The translations under genes were made by a program, and so were the position numbers. A stretch of 6,058 nucleotides of DNA from Firmicutes bacterium UBA5500 (lineage in GTDB: Bacteria > Bacillota > UBA994 > UBA5500), in the NCBI GenBank assembly GCA_002427055.1, contig DIPA01000035.1, positions 8,760 through 14,817 on the forward strand, given 5' to 3'. Below, in pieces: positions 1 to 5,274 of the stretch. The first letter of the stretch is position 1. The number at the start of each line of letters is the position of its first letter. The notes under the pieces are model-generated. The model was not told the origin of the DNA and did not search any database. It saw nothing but the letters and a program-made list of their open reading frames with translations.

Positions 1-41
1 GAAAAATGACTATGTCCAAAGAAGAGAGTAGCGAACTATGA
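1..41 (+). CDS. 3' end of an upstream gene, probably the small N-terminal LysO subunit (partial)
   Basis: The frame starting at base 3 reads K-M-T-M-S-K-E-E-S-S-E-L and stops at TGA 39-41. That stop overlaps the ATG of the next gene (38-40) as ATGA, the usual sign of translational coupling within one operon. Only about a dozen codons lie in the window, and they are polar, like a cytoplasmic tail. The next gene is the C-terminal half of the lysine exporter LysO. In many Bacillota LysO is split into a small protein of roughly 100 aa and a larger one of about 200 aa, so the small half is the natural candidate here. The identity is inferred from context only; the visible residues cannot prove it. 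Confidence 0.5.
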   Translation, partial: KMTMSKEESSEL

Positions 42-640
42 GCTGGCTAATTTTGGCGGCGGTCATAGGAGGTATTCTACTCGGCAACTACGTGCTATCA
101 GCTGAGCAGATTACAGTTATCGCAGGTTTTGGGCCCTGGGCCCTGTATCTCGTTCTATTCACCATTGGTTATGGGCTGGCCCAAGATAGAACTGCTTGGC
201 ACCGCTTCAGTCGTTTGGGCTGGCGAGTACTGCTCATGCCCTTAGCCACCATGTTGGGCAGCCTGCTAGGAGTTGCGCTGCTAGGACCACTGTGCGGCTT
301 GTCTATATACGAGTCCCTTAGCATCGGTGCTGGGTTCGGTTGGTATAGCTTGTCGGGCGCGTTACTCAGCAGTTTAGGTTTCAGTGCTTTAGGTGCTATT
401 GCTTTATTATGCAATGTGATTCGCGAACTGCTTACCGTATTAACGGTCCCGTGGGTAGCCACTAAAATCGACCCTTTTCTAGCTATTGCTCCCGGAGGCG
501 CTACCACCATGGATACAACCCTGTCACTCTTAGCTCGCTACGGCACCAACGAATCCGTCTTGGCGGCGCTGATCAATGGCATTGTCTTATCCATTGCTGT
601 ACCTATTTTGGTTCCCCTATTTGCTAGCTTCATTAGTTAG
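38..640 (+). CDS. lysO: Lysine exporter LysO, C-terminal (large) part, DUF340 family
   Basis: A 200-aa, very hydrophobic inner-membrane protein with roughly six membrane segments (about 3-20, 32-50, 63-85, 105-125, 128-146 and 172-198). Family landmarks are GAGFGWYSLSG at 97-107, NVIRELLT at 126-133 and PGGATTMDTTL at 152-162. These match the LysO (YbjE) family, which exports L-lysine and toxic analogues such as thialysine. Single-chain LysO, as in E. coli, is about 300 aa, so this protein corresponds to the last two thirds. The missing N-terminal part is presumably the gene whose stop overlaps this start by ATGA. The ribosome binding site is a weak purine run (about 20-27), consistent with coupling. 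No lysine riboswitch can be seen, because the operon start lies outside the window. The family call is firm; lysine as substrate is taken from the family. Confidence 0.85.
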   Translation: MSWLILAAVIGGILLGNYVLSAEQITVIAGFGPWALYLVLFTIGYGLAQDRTAWHRFSRLGWRVLLMPLATMLGSLLGVALLGPLCGLSIYESLSIGAGFGWYSLSGALLSSLGFSALGAIALLCNVIRELLTVLTVPWVATKIDPFLAIAPGGATTMDTTLSLLARYGTNESVLAALINGIVLSIAVPILVPLFASFIS

Positions 641-693
641 CAGGAATTTTAGCAAGCAACTGCGAAATATAGATAAATACGAAGAGAATTATT

Positions 694-700
694 GGGAGGG
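694..700 (+). promoter_or_regulatory. Ribosome binding site fixing a TTG start at 710
   Basis: GGGAGGG lies 9 bases before TTG 710-712. The same frame is open further up to a TTG at 692, but that start would place this Shine-Dalgarno inside the coding region and has no comparable site before it. The 710 start is therefore preferred. Confidence 0.75.
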
Positions 701-709
701 AGATTTATC

Positions 710-1762
710 TTGGATGACCCTGGAGGTAGTAGTACCTATCGATTTTTGTTGATCGTCATATTGCTCATGTTGTCGGCCTTTTTCTCTGGCTCTGAGACGG
801 CCTTTTTCTCTCTAAGCCAGGTGCGCTTGCGCCAGCTACAGGAGAAGGAGGTGAAAAAGGCTGATCTGCTACAAAGCTTAGTAAATGACGGTCAGCGGCT
901 CCTTTCTACCTTATTGGTAGGAAACACTGCTGTTAACATTTGGCTTACGAGTCTAGTAACAACTTTGTTTTTAGACTGGTTAAGCGGGAGCCATGGCACT
1001 CAGGTTGCCGGCGTACTTGCTACCGTTGTAACAACCATTTTACTTCTTGTTTTTGGTGAAGTAACACCAAAGGCAATAGCTGCCTCTGCCCCTGAATCAC
1101 TAGCTTTGTTCGCCAGCAAGCCGATCATGCTTCTGCAATGGCTGCTCGGTCCCTTAGTTAGTGTTTTGAACTTATTCACCAACTGGCCGAAAAATTCGCG
1201 AAAGACCAGTACGCCCGGTGTAACAGAAGATACCATCAAGACCGCCCTCACTATCAGCGAAGAGGAAGGCGCTCTGCAGCAAGAGAATCGCCAGATGATC
1301 TATGGTATTTTCGCTAGTGATGATACTTCCATTGGACGAATTATGGTGCCCCGCGAGCAGATTGTGGCTGTACCAATTGATTTACCAATGCACCAGGCAA
1401 TCGATATCCTACTCAGGAAAGGCTATTCGCGCCTACCTGTTTATCGCGGCGATATTGACCATGTTGTCGGCCTAATCTACGCCAAGGACTTATTGCCCTT
1501 GCTGCGCGACAGCGGTTCACTTGCACTGGCCGATGTCTTGCGGCCGGTGATGCGTTGCCGCCCAACCCGTAAACTAAACCAATTATTACAGGAAATGCGT
1601 GCCAAACGCATGCACCTCTGTATTGTTGTAAACGAGCTAAACAAGACAGTCGGACTAATTACAATGGAAGACCTCTTAGAAGAAATTGTCGGCGATATAG
1701 CGGATGAATACGATAACGAGCCTACCTCACTCCGGCAAGCTGGAGGTGTAGCATCATGCTAG
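710..1762 (+). CDS. CNNM/CorC (HlyC) family membrane protein, short form lacking the C-terminal domain
   Basis: A 350-aa protein from TTG 710. The N-terminal DUF21 (CNNM) membrane domain covers about 8-155, with hydrophobic segments near 11-25, 66-90, 98-116 and 138-156. It has the motifs SGSETAFF (26-33), VGNTAVNI (70-77) and FGEVTPK (115-121). An acidic linker (EEEGALQQENRQMI, 184-197) leads to a CBS pair at about 205-335, with MVPRE (212-216), SRLPVY (240-245) and LEEIVGDIADEYD (323-335). This family is linked to Mg2+ (and Co2+) transport or resistance; the 'hemolysin' label is historical. Two things are odd. The protein ends just after the CBS pair, with no CorC_HlyC domain. The usual DEYGG motif of the second CBS reads NELNK (308-312). 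Its last 7 bases overlap the next, paralogous gene, so the two are probably made together and may form a heterodimer. Substrate and direction of transport are not shown by the sequence. Confidence 0.88.
   Translation: MDDPGGSSTYRFLLIVILLMLSAFFSGSETAFFSLSQVRLRQLQEKEVKKADLLQSLVNDGQRLLSTLLVGNTAVNIWLTSLVTTLFLDWLSGSHGTQVAGVLATVVTTILLLVFGEVTPKAIAASAPESLALFASKPIMLLQWLLGPLVSVLNLFTNWPKNSRKTSTPGVTEDTIKTALTISEEEGALQQENRQMIYGIFASDDTSIGRIMVPREQIVAVPIDLPMHQAIDILLRKGYSRLPVYRGDIDHVVGLIYAKDLLPLLRDSGSLALADVLRPVMRCRPTRKLNQLLQEMRAKRMHLCIVVNELNKTVGLITMEDLLEEIVGDIADEYDNEPTSLRQAGGVASC
1742..1746 (+). promoter_or_regulatory. Ribosome binding site of the second CorC-like gene
   Basis: GGAGG inside the end of the preceding gene, 9 bases before ATG 1756. 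It supports this ATG and the 7-base overlap between the two genes. Confidence 0.75.
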
Positions 1763-3018
1763 GCCAGTTTATCACCTGGTTACTTTGGCTAGTCAGTTTC
1801 TTCTTGGTAGCTTTTTTCGCTGCCTCTGAGACTGCCTTTATCAGACTAGACAACTTGACCGTCAAACAACTAGTTAGCCGGAAAGCAAAAGGTGCGGAAA
1901 TAGTAGAACAACTGCTAGAAGCAAGGCAGCCTCTGCTATCGAGTCTACTTGTCGGCACTAACCTAGCGGTAGTGCTTACGACCGTTTTAGCAACAATGCT
2001 GATGCGCGACGTTCATGTCGCCGGAGTTAGTGGCTCGACTATCAGTACTTGGGGCATGATTGTTCTTATTCTTCTTTTTGGAGAGATTCTCCCTAAGAGA
2101 ATGGCCTCAGCCCATACAGTATCATTCGCACTGAAAGCTGCACGACCGATTCAGTTATCTTACAGGGTATTTGCGCCACTTGCTACCCCCTTGCTGAAGA
2201 TTCCTCAGATGCTCAGCCGGCAACTGCAAATTGAAGCCGATGACACATCTATCGATGAAGAATCGCTTTTAACATTGGTTGATATGGGTGAAGAGGAAGG
2301 TGCTGTAGAAGAGGAAGAACGCGATATGATTGTCGGTGTGCTAGAGTCCAATCACACCCTAGCACGCGAAGTGATGACACCGCGCGTTGATATGATCACT
2401 ATCGCTATTGATGATTCAGCAGAGGAAATTTGGCAGCAAATTATCGCCTCAGGTCTCTCTCGTATTCCAGTTTACGAAGAGACAGTAGATAATATAGTCG
2501 GCGTTTTATATGCCAAAGATTTGCTGGAGTACGGCGATAGCCAACAACCGCTCGTTATTGCCAATCTGATGCGAGAAGCTTATTTTGTACCGGAAACGAA
2601 ACGCATTAACGATCTACTGCGAGAACTCAAGTCGCTGCATATTCACATGGCCATCGTAATCGATGAGTATGGTGGGACAGCTGGCCTTGTAACAATTGAA
2701 GACTTGTTAGAAGAAATCGTAGGTGAGATACAAGATGAGTTCGATGACGATGAAGAGGCTGAAATTCAGCAACTAGGCACTAACACTTGGCTGGTCGATG
2801 GTGCAGTCCCTATAGATGAAATCAGTGAATTGGTAGAAGTTGACCTTCCCGACGAAGAAGTAGACACGATCGGTGGTTTCGTTTACTGGATACTCGACCA
2901 TATACCAGATAACGGCGAGCTACTCGATTTGCCTGATTATGGCCTTAAGATCACAGTGGCTAAGATTAACGGAAGGCGCATTGCCAAGCTCAAAATTGAG
3001 GTACTGGATAACCAGTAG
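1756..3018 (+). CDS. CNNM/CorC (HlyC) family membrane protein, full-length form
   Basis: A 420-aa protein with the complete architecture. The DUF21 membrane domain spans about 1-150, with hydrophobic segments near 6-22, 60-83, 98-111 and 134-150. Then come an acidic linker (EEEGAVEEEERDMI, 179-192) and a CBS pair at about 200-330 with VMTPRVDM (206-213), SRIPVY (235-240) and VIDEYGGTAGLVTIEDLLEE (301-320). A C-terminal CorC_HlyC domain occupies about 338-418. CBS pairs in CorC-type proteins bind ATP, and the C-terminal domain is thought to regulate transport, so this subunit looks like the regulatory-competent partner. Two membrane motifs differ from the preceding paralogue: AASETAF (22-28) in place of SGSETAF, and GTNLAVV (67-73) in place of GNTAVNI. 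FGEILPK (108-114) is intact. Three stops in a row (TAG TAG TGA, 3016-3024) end the gene, followed directly by a terminator. Probable Mg2+-related transporter or sensor; substrate unproven. Confidence 0.9.
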   Translation: MLGQFITWLLWLVSFFLVAFFAASETAFIRLDNLTVKQLVSRKAKGAEIVEQLLEARQPLLSSLLVGTNLAVVLTTVLATMLMRDVHVAGVSGSTISTWGMIVLILLFGEILPKRMASAHTVSFALKAARPIQLSYRVFAPLATPLLKIPQMLSRQLQIEADDTSIDEESLLTLVDMGEEEGAVEEEERDMIVGVLESNHTLAREVMTPRVDMITIAIDDSAEEIWQQIIASGLSRIPVYEETVDNIVGVLYAKDLLEYGDSQQPLVIANLMREAYFVPETKRINDLLRELKSLHIHMAIVIDEYGGTAGLVTIEDLLEEIVGEIQDEFDDDEEAEIQQLGTNTWLVDGAVPIDEISELVEVDLPDEEVDTIGGFVYWILDHIPDNGELLDLPDYGLKITVAKINGRRIAKLKIEVLDNQ

Positions 3019-3027
3019 TAGTGATAC

Positions 3028-3062
3028 AAAGGGATGACTTTTCTACAATGTCATCCCTTTTT
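3028..3062 (+). terminator. Rho-independent terminator after the CorC-like gene pair
   Basis: An 11-bp perfect stem, AAAGGGATGAC (3028-3038) with GTCATCCCTTT (3050-3060), encloses an 11-base loop. Five T's (3058-3062) follow the GC part of the stem. It lies 10 bases after the first stop codon and marks the end of the lysO/CorC unit. The A-rich 5' arm could also let it act on the other strand. Confidence 0.9.
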
Positions 3063-3164
3063 CCTACCCTAATACCAGGTCAGTTCAAGGAACAAGAATG
3101 CAACCAAATCAAGAAGCAGGCGTCTTAGCAGGGGGTATATCGAGCAAACCACGGAGGCGATACG

Positions 3165-3614
3165 ATGAAAAAGTTCCTGGTTATTGTAGCCATCACTCTC
3201 TTCGTTACGACATTAGCTTATTGCTTTTATCAGGACAAGGCAGCTCATCTGCGTTCCTCCATTGATGGAGTTGTCGCGGCCTTAAAGGGCGAGTCGCTGA
3301 GTGCTACCTACCAAGCAGAAGCAACTGGTGAATTCTTAGCAGGAAAACGCTATTGGCTAACGCTAGCTAATGGCGAGCATCTTTCCGCCTACATTTATAA
3401 GAACAACGAGTCAGCTCGCAAAGACGCAGCGTATGTCGATAGCGGCGGCTGTAGCTATAACAAACCGGGCAAGTCAGTTGAAGTTAGTTGGGCGGGGATG
3501 CCTCATCTCTTTCAGGCAGATAACCTAATAGTGTTATATGTTGGTGATGATACAACAGTATTAGCTGCGTTGAGAAGCATCTATGGTGAGCAGTTTGCTG
3601 GGTTTGATGAATAA
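3165..3614 (+). CDS. Uncharacterised small membrane-anchored or exported protein
   Basis: A 149-aa protein. The start is set by GGAGG at 3152-3156, 8 bases before the ATG. The N-terminus is MKK followed by a hydrophobic stretch (4-21), so it is a signal peptide or single membrane anchor. The remaining ~125 residues are soluble and would lie outside the membrane. They include GKRYWLTLANGEHL (60-73), YIYKNNESARKDA (76-88), SWAGMPHLFQADN (108-120) and IVLYVGDDTTVLAAL (122-136), ending in GEQFAG (141-146). The pattern of small beta strands and one helix suggests a compact alpha/beta domain. I do not recognise a named family, although the tail resembles small hypothetical proteins of Bacillota. 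Cys20 sits at the end of the hydrophobic stretch, but LAYC is not a good lipobox because Tyr stands at -1. It lies between two transcription units; no clear promoter is visible in the 100 bases upstream, so read-through from the preceding terminator is possible. Confidence 0.8.
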   Translation: MKKFLVIVAITLFVTTLAYCFYQDKAAHLRSSIDGVVAALKGESLSATYQAEATGEFLAGKRYWLTLANGEHLSAYIYKNNESARKDAAYVDSGGCSYNKPGKSVEVSWAGMPHLFQADNLIVLYVGDDTTVLAALRSIYGEQFAGFDE

Positions 3615-3650
3615 CACCTCCAAGTTTTTAACGCCATGTTGCACATTTAC

Positions 3651-3679
3651 TTGCACAACCCCGTTCTAGCCTTTACAAT
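3651..3679 (+). promoter_or_regulatory. Probable sigma-A type promoter of the oxoamine synthase gene
   Basis: TTGCAC (3651-3656), a 17-base spacer and TACAAT (3674-3679). The -10 differs from consensus at one base; the -35 matches only in TTG. Transcription would start near 3686, giving a leader of about 45 bases before ATG 3731. A second copy of TTGCACA (3639-3645) precedes the -35, and an inverted copy, TTGTGCA (3710-3716), runs into the ribosome binding site. Confidence 0.6.
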
Positions 3680-3715
3680 AGGGATATAAAGTTAAGTAGT
3701 AAACAAATTTTGTGC

Positions 3716-3723
3716 AGGAGGGG
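3716..3723 (+). promoter_or_regulatory. Strong ribosome binding site of the oxoamine synthase gene
   Basis: AGGAGGGG, 7 bases before ATG 3731. This near-perfect Shine-Dalgarno predicts good translation and fixes the start codon. Confidence 0.8.
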
Positions 3724-3730
3724 TAAGTAA

Positions 3731-4978
3731 ATGGATTCCACGAAGTACTCCTTGGCTGATTTCATGGACATACCTGATCTCGATATCATGGGCAGAGCAG
3801 AGCTATTTGCCCAGTACGCCGAAGATAGCCGCCAACGAGGCCATGCTCATTTCAGGCGGATATCTTTGACCGGCTCCGGTCCAACTATGCAGGTCGTAGA
3901 TCCTTTGACCGGCAAAGTCAATGAGATGATCTATATGGCCTCTAATGACTACCTGAACCTAACCAAACATCCGCGTACAATTGCCGCTGGACGAGCAGCA
4001 CTCGAGAAGTACGGCTCAGGCGCAGGCAGTGTGCCACTGCTCGGTGGCACTACCGACTTACATATAGAACTAGAGCAAAAAGTAGCCAAGTTTAAGGGCT
4101 GTGAAGATGCCATTCTTTATACAAGTGGGTTTGGCTCAAATTGTGGTACGCTACTTGCTATGCTCACAGATAAGGATATTGCCATCTTGGACCTCCTGGT
4201 GCATGCCAGCATTATCGACGGTTGTAAGAATACTAATGTCCGACATTTTAGGCACAATGACATGCAGTCGCTCGAGCGAGCTCTAACCAAAGCGAAGGAC
4301 AAATATCGTACCAAACTAGTCGTCGTTGACGGTGTTTACTCGATGGATGGTGATATCGCCAAGCTTGACGAAATCGTGCAGCTAGCACACTCCTACGGGG
4401 CCTATGTCATGGTTGACGAAGCTCATGCTAGCGGAGTTATTGGCCCTAACGGGCGTGGTACCCCAGAGCATTTTGGGCTGGAAGGCCAGGTCGATATCGT
4501 AGCAGGAACCTTCAGCAAGGGATTAGGCGTAGTAGGTGGCTTTATAGCCACTAATAAGGACCTTGTGCAGTTATTGCATTTTTACTCCCGCGCTTACATG
4601 TTCTCGACGGCGCCCACACCTCAGGCAGTTGGGTCATTGATTGCGGCCTTGGATGTTATCGAGACTGAGCCTGAGCTACGGAAGCAACTATGGGACAATA
4701 TCATCTACTTCCGCGAGAACATACTCAAGCTAGGCTACAACATAGGTAATGCCGAAACCGCCATCTTCCCACTTATTATTGCGGATGGGCTTAAGGTTCG
4801 CGACATGTGTCGCCATTGCCATGAACTAGGTCTTTATATCAATCCAGTACAATATCCGGCGGTACCTGAACGCTTGTCCCGTCTACGCATCAGCCTGATG
4901 TCGGCCCATACACGCGAGCACCTCGACAAGGCGCTGGAGATCCTTGAGCATGTCGGTCGCGAGTTTGACGTTATCTAA
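3731..4978 (+). CDS. PLP-dependent alpha-oxoamine synthase (KBL/BioF/serine palmitoyltransferase-like)
   Basis: A 415-aa fold-type I PLP enzyme, cytoplasmic. This superfamily condenses an amino acid with an acyl-CoA or acyl-ACP and releases CO2 (BioF, SPT, ALAS) or does so without net decarboxylation (KBL). Visible landmarks are SNDYL (71-75), a glycine-rich YGSGAGS (94-100), TSGFGSN (131-137), HASIIDG with the PLP-stacking His158, DGVYSMDGD (200-208), VDEAHASG with Asp229 and His232, and GTFSKGLG with the Schiff-base Lys263. The C-terminal substrate region has YINPVQYPAVP (369-379) and RLRISLMSAHT (384-394). TFSK followed by VGGF, and the Y-x-NP...PAVP stretch, read closer to bacterial SPT-like enzymes than to BioF, while HASIIDG and DGVYSMDG also fit KBL. 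About 60 residues precede the core, including an unusual acidic segment (9-24). There is no tdh, bio or hem neighbour, and it has its own promoter and terminator. Superfamily certain; substrate open. Confidence 0.9.
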   Translation: MDSTKYSLADFMDIPDLDIMGRAELFAQYAEDSRQRGHAHFRRISLTGSGPTMQVVDPLTGKVNEMIYMASNDYLNLTKHPRTIAAGRAALEKYGSGAGSVPLLGGTTDLHIELEQKVAKFKGCEDAILYTSGFGSNCGTLLAMLTDKDIAILDLLVHASIIDGCKNTNVRHFRHNDMQSLERALTKAKDKYRTKLVVVDGVYSMDGDIAKLDEIVQLAHSYGAYVMVDEAHASGVIGPNGRGTPEHFGLEGQVDIVAGTFSKGLGVVGGFIATNKDLVQLLHFYSRAYMFSTAPTPQAVGSLIAALDVIETEPELRKQLWDNIIYFRENILKLGYNIGNAETAIFPLIIADGLKVRDMCRHCHELGLYINPVQYPAVPERLSRLRISLMSAHTREHLDKALEILEHVGREFDVI

Positions 4979-4991
4979 GCCAATGGCTATT

Positions 4992-5021
4992 ATCCCCTGG
5001 GACAATCCCCAGGGGATTTTT
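4992..5021 (+). terminator. Rho-independent terminator after the oxoamine synthase gene
   Basis: A 10-bp perfect stem, ATCCCCTGGG (4992-5001) with CCCAGGGGAT (5008-5017), encloses a 6-base loop and is followed by a T-run (5017-5021). It starts 13 bases after the stop codon. With the upstream promoter it makes the oxoamine synthase a single-gene transcription unit. Confidence 0.92.
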
Positions 5022-5053
5022 CATATTAAACCTACAAAAAATAGTTAAAAGGA

Positions 5054-5086
5054 CTGACACTTTTCCCCGGGTTTGCAGTCTATAAT
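5054..5086 (+). promoter_or_regulatory. Probable promoter of the degV-family gene
   Basis: A perfect TATAAT stands at 5081-5086. The best -35 match is CTGACA (5054-5059, five of six), but the 21-base spacer is too long for normal sigma-A use. No good hexamer sits at the optimal distance and there is no extended -10 TG. It may be an activator-dependent or weak promoter, or only the -10 is real. Start would be near 5093. Confidence 0.5.
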
Positions 5087-5092
5087 AAAAAA

Positions 5093-5274
5093 GCTTGAGA
5101 ACTAAGAGTACTGCCCATAATCAAAACGCCCTCGGGATTGCTTCGTTGTCAGGGTGCAAACTATCGCTATACGAAACTGGCTTCGTAACTCGCCTGGTCG
5201 ACACAGCAGTTATTTTGCACATTGATTACTGACTAAGAGCAGTATCTATTCACTAAATCAGGAGGCTTAGTTAC
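5093..5274 (+). promoter_or_regulatory. Long 5' leader of the degV-family gene, possibly structured
   Basis: About 180 untranslated bases lie between the predicted start and the ATG. Visible elements are a perfect 6-bp hairpin TACGAA/TTCGTA (5170-5175 with 5182-5187, 6-base loop), CGCCCT with AGGGTG (5127-5132 with 5151-5156, one G-U pair), and TACTGC with GCAGTA (5109-5114 with 5239-5244), which could close the whole leader. The 8-mer ACTAAGAG occurs at both ends (5101-5108 and 5232-5239). GCTTCGT occurs at 5140-5146 and 5180-5186, so ACGAA (5171-5175) has two possible partners. I do not recognise a known riboswitch or T-box, and there is no terminator hairpin in the leader. Its last part carries the ribosome binding site AGGAGG (5260-5265), 9 bases before the ATG. 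Confidence 0.35.

Noticed and set aside
169..510. Open frames on the - strand opposite lysO, both CorC-like genes, the oxoamine synthase and degV
   Set aside because: They have no ribosome binding sites or recognisable products, and each lies opposite a well-supported gene. They are shadows of the coding strand.
692..709. Upstream TTG start for the first CorC-like gene
   Set aside because: It would put the GGGAGGG ribosome binding site inside the gene; TTG 710 has ideal spacing to that site.
3216..3224. Lipobox at LAYC (residues 17-20) of the small anchored protein
   Set aside because: Tyr at -1 is not accepted by the usual lipoprotein signal peptidase consensus, which needs Gly, Ala or Ser.
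3098..3265. 55-codon + strand frame starting at ATG 3098, with AAGGA six bases upstream
   Set aside because: It runs out of frame into the 3165 gene, has a low-complexity, unlikely product, and the 3165 gene has the better ribosome binding site and a protein-like sequence.
5095..5232. 45-codon frame from TTG 5095 through the degV leader, considered as a leader peptide
   Set aside because: The start is almost at the predicted transcript start with no ribosome binding site, and there is no run of one amino acid or attenuator hairpin. Chance openness is likely.
5093..5274. T-box or known riboswitch before degV
   Set aside because: AGGGTGCAAACT only faintly recalls the T-box AGGGTGG-type motif; there is no specifier stem and no terminator in the leader.
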